53,104 nt of DNA. Origin: an uncultured Clostridia bacterium. GTDB taxonomy: Bacteria; Bacillota; Clostridia; Oscillospirales; Ruminococcaceae. Position numbers and translations under genes: made by a program. The stretch is taken from the NCBI GenBank assembly GCA_947627465.1, contig CANQWD010000017.1, positions 1 to 53,104 of the forward strand, in the 5' to 3' direction. The notes under the pieces are model-generated. The model did not search any database. It was not told the DNA's origin and was given only the letters and a program-made list of their open reading frames with translations. Below, piece by piece: positions 8,253 through 16,405 of the stretch. The stretch's first letter is position 1. Each line of letters opens with the position of its first letter.

Positions 8253-8326
8253 AATGTTAATTTGCGTTGCTTGTCGCAACGGGGTTATAATCACAAATGT
8301 TAAAATGCGTTGCTTGACGCGACGGG
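8253..8326 (+). promoter_or_regulatory. Tandem inverted repeats, probable operators of the XRE gene
   Basis: Two imperfect direct repeats of about 30 bp start at 8253 and 8296, 43 bases apart. Each begins AATGTTAA and contains an inverted repeat: GTTGC-TTGTC-GCAAC (8266-8280) and GTTGC-TTGAC-GCGAC (8309-8323). The second overlaps the -35 box of the promoter for the XRE regulator, a common layout for autorepression. That role is inferred. Confidence 0.6.
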
Positions 8327-8342
8327 CGTTTTTCGGTATAAT
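8314..8342 (+). promoter_or_regulatory. Promoter of the XRE regulator gene
   Basis: TTGACG (8314-8319), a 17-nt spacer and TATAAT (8337-8342). The -35 box lies inside the second inverted repeat of the operator region. Confidence 0.75.
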
Positions 8343-8377
8343 AGAGGTAACGATTAAAAGAAAGAAGGTTATTTCTA

Positions 8378-8887
8378 ATGCTGAACGAAAATATTAAAGC
8401 GATAAGAAAATCAAAAGGGCTTTCACAAGAAGAACTTGCTGTCAAGCTGAATGTGGTGCGGCAAACGGTTTCTAAATGGGAGAACGGATTGTCGGTTCCC
8501 GATTCCGATATGTTGATCTCATTATCGGAAGCGTTTGAAACACCCGTAAGCGTTCTGCTTGGAGAAACTGTTTCCGAGTCGAAAGTTGACGACTTAAAAG
8601 CGATTTCCGAAAAATTGGAGGTCATAAACTTGCAGCTCGCACGAAGAAAGACAACGAGAATAAAAATAATTCATTGGCTGCTTATTTCGCTGTGTGCGGT
8701 CATTGTAGTGATTTTTGCGGTCTTATTTTTGTTAAAAAGCCCTTACTTGGGCTGGGATTACAACGAACCCGAAACCGCCGTTATGGGAACGACTTTTCAC
8801 GCGTTTGAATGGCTGTTTGTCAGAGCGGCGCCGTTTATCCTTATTGGAGCGATCGTTGGAATTGTCTTGACGCGAAAGAAAGGATAA
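8378..8887 (+). CDS. XRE-family regulator with C-terminal membrane anchor
   Basis: A protein of 169 residues. The N-terminal helix-turn-helix (about 1-62) has the classic pattern IRKSKGLSQEELAVKL...VRQTVSKWENG. A linker follows (about 63-95), then two hydrophobic helices (about 96-117 and 145-165), so the DNA-binding domain would be tethered to the membrane. Proteins of this design are common in Firmicutes, but their signals are mostly unknown. The inverted repeats just upstream are its likely binding sites. The gene appears monocistronic. Confidence 0.85.
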   Translation: MLNENIKAIRKSKGLSQEELAVKLNVVRQTVSKWENGLSVPDSDMLISLSEAFETPVSVLLGETVSESKVDDLKAISEKLEVINLQLARRKTTRIKIIHWLLISLCAVIVVIFAVLFLLKSPYLGWDYNEPETAVMGTTFHAFEWLFVRAAPFILIGAIVGIVLTRKKG

Positions 8888-9050
8888 AATCGCTCTGCTT
8901 TGGGAAAACAGTTCGGATTTTAAAATTTCGCTTATCGGTTAAAATATGTTGATTATCCCGCTTTAAAGATTGTCCCTCGGACGCCGTATCGACAGCTACG
9001 CGTAATTATAACACGCGCGAACGGGTTTGTCAAGAAATTTTCGTAAGCTA

Positions 9051-9079
9051 TTGACAAATTCAGAAGAACGTGGTATAAT
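9051..9079 (+). promoter_or_regulatory. Promoter of the proline T-box operon
   Basis: Consensus TTGACA (9051-9056), 17-nt spacer, TATAAT (9074-9079). The T-box leader starts about ten bases later. Confidence 0.85.
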
Positions 9080-9087
9080 AATTGTGT

Positions 9088-9372
9088 AGCGATGAAGAGA
9101 AACAGTAGCAGAGCGCAGCTTTCAGAGAAACGGCGGTTGGTGCGAGCCGTAAAGCACAGCTTCGCGAACCCGTCTCGGAGCTTGCCGCGAAAAGCCGCCG
9201 CGCAGATTTTACGCGCGGAACGGAGAAACGGCACGTTTGCCCGCGTTAAGGGCGTTTGAGAGCGGTCTGTATCAATCGGCGATTGATACGCCGAATTTGG
9301 GTGGTAACGCGGACAATGACAGTTGTGTTCGTCCCTTGTATTGAGCGACAGCCGATACAAGGGGCGTTTTTG
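9088..9372 (+). ncRNA. T-box leader, probably tRNA-Pro responsive
   Basis: A T-box riboswitch. Stem I elements are visible: GATGAAGAGA near the 5' end and GGTTGGTGCGAGCC in the distal loop region. The T-box proper is GGGTGGTAACGCGG (9299-9312), one base off the consensus TGGTACCGCG. The terminator hairpin CCCTTGTAT / ATACAAGGG (9333-9362) ends in T-rich sequence. A GAA-CCC string at 9166-9171 is the best specifier candidate (CCC, proline). The TGGT bulge matches a tRNA with discriminator A, as in tRNA-Pro. Uncharged tRNA-Pro should favour the antiterminator and expression of the downstream genes, including proS. Confidence 0.9.
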
Positions 9373-9395
9373 TTTTGAAATTCGGGGGAATATTA

Positions 9396-10256
9396 ATGAA
9401 ACGGAAAATATATATACCGTCCGACAGAGCCAATGAAACGATATGTCTGTATTTGCAGGATTGGGAATACTTTGATTACGGTAATTGCAAAAGACACTTG
9501 CAGGTTTTGTTTCCGTATAAAAACGGAAAAGACGAAAAGTATCCGCTCATATTGTTTATCCCCGGTTCGGCTTGGCATAAGCAGGAGATGTATAACGATA
9601 TCCCTCAATATGCGGCTCTTGCAAAGAGAGGGTACGCGGTTATCGCAATGGAATACCGTGAATCCGATATTGCCGCATTTCCGGCACAGGTCGAGGACGT
9701 ATGCAACGCTCTTAAATTTATACCTTCGATCGCGGATAATTTCCATATAGATATGAACAGAATCTATCTTATGGGAAATTCGTCCGGCGGACATATTGCT
9801 ATGATGTCCGTTCTTTTTAATGCACATGGACTATGCGGCGCTCTCCCTAAAATTTCGGGGGTCATTGCTGAATGCGCTTCAACGGATCTGTTGATCTGCT
9901 CACGGCAGCCGCTTCCGTCGTGGATGAAAATTCGTCCGAGTGCCGTACTTCTTGGAGTTGACAGTATCGAGGGCAATGAGGAGCTTGCGAGAAAAGCTTC
10001 CTGTTCGGAGTATATTACCGAAGATATTGAGCTTCCGCCTGTTTTGCTGATACACAGCGAATTCGATCCGGTCGTTTCGGTAGAAAACAGCAGAACGCTG
10101 TATGAGAAACTTAATTCCGCAAAGCATGAGGTATATTACTACGAAATTGAAAAAAACAATATGCATGGCGGCGCTGTCTATTATGACAGTCGGATATTGG
10201 ATATCATACAATCCTTTTGCGACGGTCATGCCTATGATAAATTTACGATATATTGA
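9396..10256 (+). CDS. Alpha/beta hydrolase (esterase-like)
   Basis: A hydrolase of about 286 residues. The nucleophile elbow GNSSGGH holds the catalytic Ser, an early LFIPGSAW strand supplies the oxyanion region, HSEFDPVV holds the acid and MHGG the likely catalytic His. This layout fits small carboxylesterase or BD-FAE-type families; the substrate is unknown. ATG at 9396 follows CGGGGGAA. It lies between a proline-type T-box and proS with no promoter or terminator seen between them. It therefore should be made when tRNA-Pro is uncharged, which hints at a role in proline or peptide supply, such as release of proline from peptides or esters. That role is inference. Confidence 0.8.
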   Translation: MKRKIYIPSDRANETICLYLQDWEYFDYGNCKRHLQVLFPYKNGKDEKYPLILFIPGSAWHKQEMYNDIPQYAALAKRGYAVIAMEYRESDIAAFPAQVEDVCNALKFIPSIADNFHIDMNRIYLMGNSSGGHIAMMSVLFNAHGLCGALPKISGVIAECASTDLLICSRQPLPSWMKIRPSAVLLGVDSIEGNEELARKASCSEYITEDIELPPVLLIHSEFDPVVSVENSRTLYEKLNSAKHEVYYYEIEKNNMHGGAVYYDSRILDIIQSFCDGHAYDKFTIY

Positions 10257-10293
10257 TTTTTGCCGTGAATAACGGAATTTAAAGGAGGATAAA

Positions 10294-12015
10294 ATGAAAC
10301 TTGACAAACTAATCGGCGACAGATTTAAAGAGCGTCCCTCGGACTGCCAGATCGACAGCCACGCTTTAATGGTGCGCGGCGGCTACATCAAGTATGTGGC
10401 GAACGGAATTTTCTCGAATTTCCCGCCGCTGAAACGCGTAACGCGTAAGATCGAGCAGATAATCCGCGAGGAAATGGACGCTATCGACGGACAGGAGGTA
10501 ATGTTCCCCGTGGTTATGCCCGCTTCTCTTTGGGAGGAAAGCGGTCGCTACACCTCTATCGGCAGCGAGATGGTGCGCTTTACCGACCGCAACCGTCAGC
10601 CGCTTGTGCTCGGTATGACGCACGAAGAAGCCGCGGTTCAGTTGGTGCGCGAGTATGCGAATACTTACACGAAATATCCGTTTATGATCTATCAGATACA
10701 AACGAAGTTCCGCGACGAGGCTCGTCCGCGCGGCGGTCTTATCCGCGTCCGCGAGTTTACGATGAAAGACGCGTATTCTTTCCATACCTCTCAGGAGGAT
10801 CTGGAGGAGTACTACAAGCGCGCTCACAAGGCGTATGAAAATGTTTACCGCCGCTGCGGATGCGATAATGTAATTTCCGTAAAGTCCGACAGCGGAATGA
10901 TGGGCGGCGCGGTGTCGCATGAGTTTATGATGCTCACTCCCATAGGCGAGGACAGCATAGCTATCTGCAAAAAGTGCGGCTACACAGCCAACGTTGAAGC
11001 CGCGCCCTCTATTATCGAAAACAAGCGCGACGACGTTTCCGAGGAACTCAGGGAAGTGAATACGCCGAATTGCCACACCATTGAGGAAGTCTGCGGTTTC
11101 CTTAAAACAGAGCCGCAAAAGTCCGCAAAAGCCGTTGTTTATCAGAAAAACGAGGACGATAGCTTTGTTGTGCTGTTCATTCGCGGCGATCTGGATGTTA
11201 ACGAAACAAAGCTCACGAATTATCTCGGCTGCGATATCCACCCCGCCGTTATCGACGAGGAGTGCGGAATTGTCGCGGGATTTATAGGTCCGGTGGGTCT
11301 TAAAGTAAACGGCAAGCACGTTGTCCTCTTTGACGACAGCCTTAAAAATACAAACAATCTTGTTTGCGGCGCGAACAAGATAGATTATCACTTTACGGGT
11401 CTTGATTTGGAGCGCGACTGTCCCGAGATCGAGTATCACGACTTCGCCAAAGCGATAGACGGCGGCATTTGCCCCGAGTGTAAAGAACGCGCTCTCACTA
11501 TCTCGCGCGGCATTGAAGTCGGAAATATTTTCCAGCTTGGCACGAAGTACACAAAATCAATGGGAATGACGTATCTCGACAAGGACGGCAAGGTACAGAC
11601 TCCGATCATGGGCTGCTACGGCATTGGAGTTGGACGTTTGGCGGCAAGCGTTTGCGAAAGCTCTCACGACGATTTCGGACCGATTTGGCCTATGGCGATT
11701 GCTCCGTGGCAGGTTCATTTGTGCGCTGTGCGTTCCGACGACGAAAAGGTCAAAGCTGCCGCGGACAAGCTCTACGGGGACTTGCAGAACGCGGGCGTTG
11801 AAGTTATTTACGACGACCGCAACGTTCGCGCGGGCGTGATGTTCTCCGACGCGGACTTGCTCGGCGTGCCGCTTCGCGTGATAATCTCGCCGCGCAACCT
11901 CGACGAGGGCGTTTACGAGCTTAAATCACGCGACAAGACATTAGATGAAAAGCTTGCTCCCGAAAACGCGGTCGAGCGCCTTAAAGAGCTGATAGCTTCA
12001 ATGATCGCAAAATAA
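10294..12015 (+). CDS. proS: Prolyl-tRNA synthetase (bacterial type)
   Basis: A class II aminoacyl-tRNA synthetase of 573 residues that charges tRNA-Pro. Motif 2 is RPRGGLIRVREFTMKDAYSFH-like (about 148-168), motif 3 is GCYGIGVGRLAAS (about 440), and the anticodon-binding domain occupies the last ~100 residues. The insertion editing domain that clears Ala-tRNA-Pro is present between motifs 2 and 3 (about 230-390). The start ATG follows AAAGGAGG. It is the second gene after the proline-type T-box, so transcription should rise when charged tRNA-Pro falls. Confidence 0.97.
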   Translation: MKLDKLIGDRFKERPSDCQIDSHALMVRGGYIKYVANGIFSNFPPLKRVTRKIEQIIREEMDAIDGQEVMFPVVMPASLWEESGRYTSIGSEMVRFTDRNRQPLVLGMTHEEAAVQLVREYANTYTKYPFMIYQIQTKFRDEARPRGGLIRVREFTMKDAYSFHTSQEDLEEYYKRAHKAYENVYRRCGCDNVISVKSDSGMMGGAVSHEFMMLTPIGEDSIAICKKCGYTANVEAAPSIIENKRDDVSEELREVNTPNCHTIEEVCGFLKTEPQKSAKAVVYQKNEDDSFVVLFIRGDLDVNETKLTNYLGCDIHPAVIDEECGIVAGFIGPVGLKVNGKHVVLFDDSLKNTNNLVCGANKIDYHFTGLDLERDCPEIEYHDFAKAIDGGICPECKERALTISRGIEVGNIFQLGTKYTKSMGMTYLDKDGKVQTPIMGCYGIGVGRLAASVCESSHDDFGPIWPMAIAPWQVHLCAVRSDDEKVKAAADKLYGDLQNAGVEVIYDDRNVRAGVMFSDADLLGVPLRVIISPRNLDEGVYELKSRDKTLDEKLAPENAVERLKELIASMIAK

Positions 12016-12109
12016 TTTTACCGAAATTTTCCGTGGAATAAACGCGCGGAATGCTCTCATAATAATTTCACAGCGCAAAGCTGTATTACCTTTGAAAGGA
12101 AGTATTATT

Positions 12110-12295
12110 ATGGGAACCGAATTTGCAAACAAGCACATTGGCTGCACTATCCACAACTGTGCAAATCATTGCAGCTGCGATGATTACTGCTCTCTTGACA
12201 AAATCGAAGTCGGCACTCACGAATCTAACCCCACCAAAGTGGCATGTACCGATTGCCTTTCGTTTAAGGCTAAGCCCGGTTGCGAGTGCAAGTAA
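12110..12295 (+). CDS. DUF1540 small cysteine-rich protein
   Basis: A peptide of 61 residues. The pattern CTIHNCANHCSCDDYC followed later by CTDC and CECK (eight or more Cys) matches the DUF1540 family, small metal-binding proteins widespread in Clostridia with no established role. ATG at 12110 follows GAAAGGAAG. It lies convergent to the symporter gene at 12307-13929, and its terminator overlaps the end of that gene. Confidence 0.85.
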   Translation: MGTEFANKHIGCTIHNCANHCSCDDYCSLDKIEVGTHESNPTKVACTDCLSFKAKPGCECK

Positions 12296-12306
12296 CCTTT
12301 TGTAAT

Positions 12307-13929
12307 TTAAGCGACGTCTTTACGGCTCTTCGTTTTTTTGCGGAGAGCCGTTTTGCGTTTGAACGTTCTGCCGCAGTATTCTTTGGTGAGCGCGATGACT
12401 TTGGGCGAGAGAATAAGCACCGCTATGAGGTTCGGGATCGCCATAAGCCCGTTGAGCATATCGGAAATGCCCCAAGCGGCAGTCATATCGACGCACGCTC
12501 CGATGACGGAAAACGCGATAAAGACAACGCAGAACGGCTTTCGGGACTTTTCGCCGAAAAGGAACGCCGCCGCTTCGCCGCCGAAATAGCTCCAGCCGAT
12601 AACTGTTGAAAACGCGAACATTGCCACCAAAACGGCAAGAACCATTCCCGCGGGCTTGCCGAATTTTGCGGTGAACGCGCACTCCGCAAGCCCAACTCCG
12701 CGCAGCGGCTCGATTTTTGCGGATACAATACGCCCGCCGCGCTCCTCGCCGCAAATCGTCATAATGTTGGAGTAGGTGATCTCCCGAGGCATTTCGGCGC
12801 GAAGCTTCTCCCCGTGAACGCCGTAAACCGTGAGGTCTTGCGGAAGATCTGCTCCGCGTGTGATAAGACCGTCGCTTTCGGTGAGCTTAAAGTATTGCAC
12901 CTCGGAGCTTACCGCGGGGATTTCCGCAGTAATATCAGGACGAACTCCGCTTACCAGCAGCACAAGCGCCGTTAAAGAACACATCACTATGGTGTCGAAA
13001 AATATCTCGAAAACGCTCCACATTCCGCAAACCACCGGTTCTTTAATGCTGCTCTGGGAGTGCGAGAAAACGCTTGTTCCAAGCCCCGCTTCGTTGGAAA
13101 AAACGCCGCGCTTAAAGCCCATTGAGATCGCGGTTTTCACAGCCGCGCCCGCAAAGCCGCCGCCCAACTGCCGCCAACCAAACGCCGAGCTTATTATCAT
13201 TTCAAACGCTTTCGGAATGTTTTCGGCGCTGCTTATCAGAATGTATAAGCACCCGATTATGTAAAACCCCGACATCAGCGGCACGAGCTTTGAAGTTACC
13301 GAAGATATTCGCTTTATGCCGCCGAAAACTATCAGCGCGGCAAGAGCCGTCAGCAATACTCCGGTTACAAAAGTCGGTATGCCAAAGCCTGTTTTCAGAG
13401 CTTCGGCGGCGGAGTTCATCTGTGCGGCGTTGCCCATTCCAAATCCCGCCAAAACGCATAACAGCGCGTAAGCAACGGAAAGCGGCGCGGCAAGGAAACG
13501 GGTTTTCGGATTTTCGGAAAGCCCGTTTTTTATGTATTGCATTGCGCCGCCCTTGTATCCGTTTCCCGATTTTTGACGGTAGTGCAGACCGAGAACGTTT
13601 TCCGCAAAGCCCGTCATCATACCGAAAAACGCGCTTACCCACATCCAAAAGACCGCGCCCGCGCCGCCTATGGACAGCGCCGTTGATACTCCCGCGATGT
13701 TTCCCGTGCCGAGCGTCGCGGCAAGTGCTTGACACATTGCCGCAAACGGAGAAACGCCGTCCGCGCCGCCCTTGTCGCGCGAAAAAACGGTGCTTTTCAG
13801 AATGGCGGGGAATTTTCGCGCTTGAAAAAAGCCCGTCCTCACCGTGAAAAAAATTCCCGTGAACAGCATAAAACAAAGCATCGGTGCGCCCCATACAAAA
13901 TTGTCGTTTATTGACGCGATAATATTCAA
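12307..13929 (-). CDS. Sodium:alanine/amino-acid symporter (AGCS family)
   Basis: A transporter of about 540 residues that imports alanine, glycine or related amino acids with Na+. Family signatures include GAVFWMWVSAFFGMMTGFAE and KRGVFSNEAGLGTS, with about ten to eleven helices. TTG at 13929 is chosen because AAGGGGTGAT lies just before it; the longer frame runs back into the upstream gene. A hydrophilic stretch of about 80 residues (around 330-410) interrupts the helices after VSGVRPDIT, unlike typical members of 450-480 residues. The site of translation initiation lies in a stable hairpin (13937-13966). Confidence 0.9.
   Translation of the reverse strand: MNIIASINDNFVWGAPMLCFMLFTGIFFTVRTGFFQARKFPAILKSTVFSRDKGGADGVSPFAAMCQALAATLGTGNIAGVSTALSIGGAGAVFWMWVSAFFGMMTGFAENVLGLHYRQKSGNGYKGGAMQYIKNGLSENPKTRFLAAPLSVAYALLCVLAGFGMGNAAQMNSAAEALKTGFGIPTFVTGVLLTALAALIVFGGIKRISSVTSKLVPLMSGFYIIGCLYILISSAENIPKAFEMIISSAFGWRQLGGGFAGAAVKTAISMGFKRGVFSNEAGLGTSVFSHSQSSIKEPVVCGMWSVFEIFFDTIVMCSLTALVLLVSGVRPDITAEIPAVSSEVQYFKLTESDGLITRGADLPQDLTVYGVHGEKLRAEMPREITYSNIMTICGEERGGRIVSAKIEPLRGVGLAECAFTAKFGKPAGMVLAVLVAMFAFSTVIGWSYFGGEAAAFLFGEKSRKPFCVVFIAFSVIGACVDMTAAWGISDMLNGLMAIPNLIAVLILSPKVIALTKEYCGRTFKRKTALRKKTKSRKDVA
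12322..12356 (+). terminator. Terminator of the DUF1540 gene, inside the 3' end of the symporter gene
   Basis: Stem ACGGCTCT / AGAGCCGT (12322-12329 with 12344-12351) followed by TTTTG. The hairpin sits within the last 15 codons of the convergent symporter gene, so one DNA segment is both terminator and coding. Confidence 0.6.
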
Positions 13930-13936
13930 AAAATCA

Positions 13937-13966
13937 CCCCTTGTCCCATAATATGCGGACAAGGGG
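13937..13966 (-). promoter_or_regulatory. Hairpin covering the symporter ribosome binding site
   Basis: On the minus strand, CCCCTTGTC pairs perfectly with GACAAGGGG, followed by TGATTTTTTG. The 3' arm contains the AAGGGG ribosome binding site of the symporter, and the T-tract overlaps its TTG start. It can act as a terminator after the AI-2E family gene, as a translational block, or both. Confidence 0.65.
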
Positions 13967-13981
13967 CGGTAAATTACAGTG

Positions 13982-15436
13982 TTATTTTCGTTTCCTGCGC
14001 GATCGAGGTCTCTTTGGTTCGGTGATAGGCTCGGGCAGTTCTTTTTCTTGAGGGGTCGGATCGGGTTTTGTAGCCTCCTCGAAAGAGGCGGGCATTTTGC
14101 CCGGTTCGCTGGCGTGCTGCAAATAATCGTCCGAAAGCACCTCGGAATTTGCTTCGTAAACCTCCGTTTCGCCGGGAAGATTTTTCTTTTGAAGCTTGTT
14201 CTTGACATATTCCGCGAACATCATATAAAATACCGCGAACACGGGCGCGCCGAGCAGCATTCCGGGAATGCCGAACATCGCTCCGCCGACTATGATCGAG
14301 ATCAGGACCCAGATAGCCGGCAGTCCCATGGTTTCGCCGAAAAGCAGCGGCTTTATAACGTTTCCGTCGAGCTGCTGAAGTACGAGCACAAAGATCGCGA
14401 ACCAAATTACTTTCGGCGGGTCGACAAGCAGTATCAGCAATCCGCAGGGAATGGCTCCCAAAAACGGACCGAAAAACGGAATAAGGTTCGTGACCGCGCA
14501 AACTACGGCTATAAGCATCTGATACGGCATTCCCATCGCGAACATTCCAATCATCATAAATACTAAGATGATAAGCGAGTCCACAAGGTTGGATATAATA
14601 TATTTTTTGAAAATGTCATTGCTGCGTGAGCAGCCGTGCAGAAAGCCTTGAGCGCGCATGGGCTTTAAGAACGCGCAGACGATCTTCTTCATCTGCGCCA
14701 TAAGCCGCTCCTTGCTGAACAGCAGATAAATGGCAATGATAAAGCCCAGCAGGAAGTTCTTAAGCCCGACAAGGATATTTCCTATAAAGCCCGAAAGATT
14801 GCCTATAATGTCCTTCGTCATAGGTTCCAGAGAGCCTGCAATTTTGGACAGAAGATCCTGAAAGCTCTTTATCTCCTTGAAAATTGACTCCATCACCTCG
14901 GGCTTGCTTTCAAAAACGTTCGTCACCCACTTGTCAATTTTCTGAATGTAGCCGTCCATGTTTTCCGCCAGCGTCACGATACTCTTTGAAACGTTTGGTA
15001 CGATAGCAACAGCGATGCCTGTTATGGCAGCGAGAAAAATAATGAACGTCAGTACGAGCGATACGGTTCGCGCTATCAATTTTCGTCTGCGCACCTTTTT
15101 TTCCATTGGGGCGGAGTGCTTTTCGAGAGTTTTGACCACCGCTTTATCGCCGACGGACGACTGTTGAAGCTTGCGCACGACAATGTTCTGTTCCTGCGGC
15201 ATTTCCGCTTTATATTTCCCGAAAATTTTGTTTTCGAGCCACACCATAAGAGGGTTTAGAATATACGCAATGACGATGCCGCAGATTATCGGTGCGCCTA
15301 TGCTGCCGACCCACGAAAACGCTTGTTTGAGCGTGTCGAAATTGTAGGTTAGCTTGATGAACAGTACTGCGAAAATTATCACCACGATGGCGTAGATCGC
15401 GATGGTAGTATATTTTTTGTTCCAATTTATCTTCAT
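13982..15436 (-). CDS. AI-2E family transporter (PerM/YtqV-like)
   Basis: A membrane protein of about 484 residues with about eight helices in the arrangement typical of the AI-2E/UPF0118 family. Landmarks include the first pair of helices, a long extramembrane segment, then NLIPFFGPFLGAIP and PAIWVLISIIVGGAMFG. Members have been linked to export of signalling molecules or to Na+/H+ antiport; function here is open. An Arg/Lys-rich tail (RPRSRRKRK) ends the protein. ATG at 15436 follows AGGCGGGGTG; the longer frame lacks such a site. It is followed 52 bases later by the symporter gene. Confidence 0.87.
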   Translation of the reverse strand: MKINWNKKYTTIAIYAIVVIIFAVLFIKLTYNFDTLKQAFSWVGSIGAPIICGIVIAYILNPLMVWLENKIFGKYKAEMPQEQNIVVRKLQQSSVGDKAVVKTLEKHSAPMEKKVRRRKLIARTVSLVLTFIIFLAAITGIAVAIVPNVSKSIVTLAENMDGYIQKIDKWVTNVFESKPEVMESIFKEIKSFQDLLSKIAGSLEPMTKDIIGNLSGFIGNILVGLKNFLLGFIIAIYLLFSKERLMAQMKKIVCAFLKPMRAQGFLHGCSRSNDIFKKYIISNLVDSLIILVFMMIGMFAMGMPYQMLIAVVCAVTNLIPFFGPFLGAIPCGLLILLVDPPKVIWFAIFVLVLQQLDGNVIKPLLFGETMGLPAIWVLISIIVGGAMFGIPGMLLGAPVFAVFYMMFAEYVKNKLQKKNLPGETEVYEANSEVLSDDYLQHASEPGKMPASFEEATKPDPTPQEKELPEPITEPKRPRSRRKRK

Positions 15437-15528
15437 AATTTCACCCCGCCTAATTTTTTTGAATTGTTTTCCGAATTTTTTGTAAGAATGAAAGGTATTA
15501 TAAACCGCCGCACTTATTAAGACCGACA

Positions 15529-15710
15529 TTTAAGGCAACACCGCACAAAGACCGCCCTACGGGTTTTGCCGCCCGCTTGCTTGCAAATTTTCCGTCATTT
15601 TTGCCCAAAATCTCCTCATAGGCGCCAGCCTTATTCGTCGATTTTGTGCAATCTGACGAAAAATTAGGCGACGCAATCGGACGACAATCTCTGTGCGGTG
15701 TTGCTTTAAA
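15529..15710 (-). repeat. Family-1 miniature inverted repeat, copy C
   Basis: A full-length copy of about 180 bp in reverse orientation to copies A and B. The ends are TTTAAGGCAACACCGCACA and its near-complement TGTGCGGTGTTGCTTTAA. The right-end half is almost identical to copy A. It lies in the intergenic region between two minus-strand transcription units, about 90 bases upstream of the AI-2E family gene. Confidence 0.85.
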
Positions 15711-15790
15711 GAATACCTATTTATATTTTACCACTTTTTTCCGTGTTTGTCAACCGTTATAATTATTGACGGGATATTCTCTGTTTAAAC

Positions 15791-16030
15791 TTACATAAGC
15801 AGTGTGAGAAGCAGCGCGAAAATCAGCTTTTGATCGCATTTCTCGTTCATCAAAATTATGATGAGCGCGACGATCAGCAAAGCGTCTCCGTCGTCGAAAA
15901 GACCTTTGCGGACGGGCTTCGGTTGGGGTATGTCAGACTTTTCGCAGCGGAGGCTCTCGTTATCGCCGTTTTTGCGGTCAACGGGGCGTTCCTTTTCGTA
16001 TAGCGCGGATTGTGTTGTGCTCCAAACCGT
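15791..16030 (-). CDS. Small protein with C-terminal hydrophobic hairpin, no ATG/GTG/TTG start
   Basis: A reading frame of 79 codons. The first half is charged and polar (ALYEKERPVDRKNGDNESL). The second half holds two hydrophobic stretches either side of MNEKCDQK, ending FALLLTLLM. The pattern DDGDALLIVALIIIL followed by a second short helix is typical of small Firmicutes proteins of unknown role. No standard start codon fits. The perfect site GGGAGGTGAT lies seven bases before an ACG codon at 16030, which is the proposed start. An in-frame TGA, the stop of the preceding gene, closes off any longer version. It could also be a gene whose ATG has mutated. Confidence 0.6.
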   Translation of the reverse strand, partial: TVWSTTQSALYEKERPVDRKNGDNESLRCEKSDIPQPKPVRKGLFDDGDALLIVALIIILMNEKCDQKLIFALLLTLLM

Positions 16031-16048
16031 AAGATCACCTCCCGAAGA

Positions 16049-16375
16049 TCACATAAGTTTTCCGAGCAAACCGCTGTCTTTTAAGACGGGCAGCAGCGAA
16101 AACAGTTTCATAAGCCTTATCGCCGAATCGATCTTTGCGCGGTTTTCCTCGCGCAAAAGCGGCTTTAGAGCCAGAAGAAAGCGTTCGTTGTCGTCGGGCT
16201 GATTGAGCGTTTCAAACAGAGAGAGCATTTTTATAAGCATTTCGGGATCGAGTCCCGAAAAAAGTCCCTCGGACTGTTCGCCGCTTGCTCCGCTGTTTTC
16301 ACTGCTGTTTCCGCTTTCGCCGTTGTCGTCATCGTCGTCGGTCAACGCGCGGAGCAGCTCCTCAATATTGTCCAT
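16049..16375 (-). CDS. Small acidic protein of unknown function
   Basis: A protein of 108 residues. It opens MDNIEELLRALTDDDDDNG, followed by a Ser/Gly/Glu-rich linker to about residue 37. The C-terminal ~70 residues look helical (MLIKMLSLFETLNQPDD, LLALKPLLREENRAKID, AIRLMKLFSLLPVLK). AAAGGAGCGG precedes the ATG. It is the middle gene of three on this strand, and the third gene continues in the same frame after its TGA. I do not recognise the family. Confidence 0.75.
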   Translation of the reverse strand: MDNIEELLRALTDDDDDNGESGNSSENSGASGEQSEGLFSGLDPEMLIKMLSLFETLNQPDDNERFLLALKPLLREENRAKIDSAIRLMKLFSLLPVLKDSGLLGKLM

Positions 16376-16405
16376 ACGCCGCTCCTTTCCGCGTTTTGAC
16401 GCCGT

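Noticed and set aside
10366-11439. A 357-codon minus-strand open frame
   Set aside because: It is antisense to proS and shows no recognisable protein features.
15791-16375. A single protein made by TGA read-through of two adjacent small frames
   Set aside because: A perfect Shine-Dalgarno sits between them, TGA is used as a normal stop elsewhere in the window, and no selenocysteine hairpin is evident. Two genes are more likely, though read-through is not excluded.
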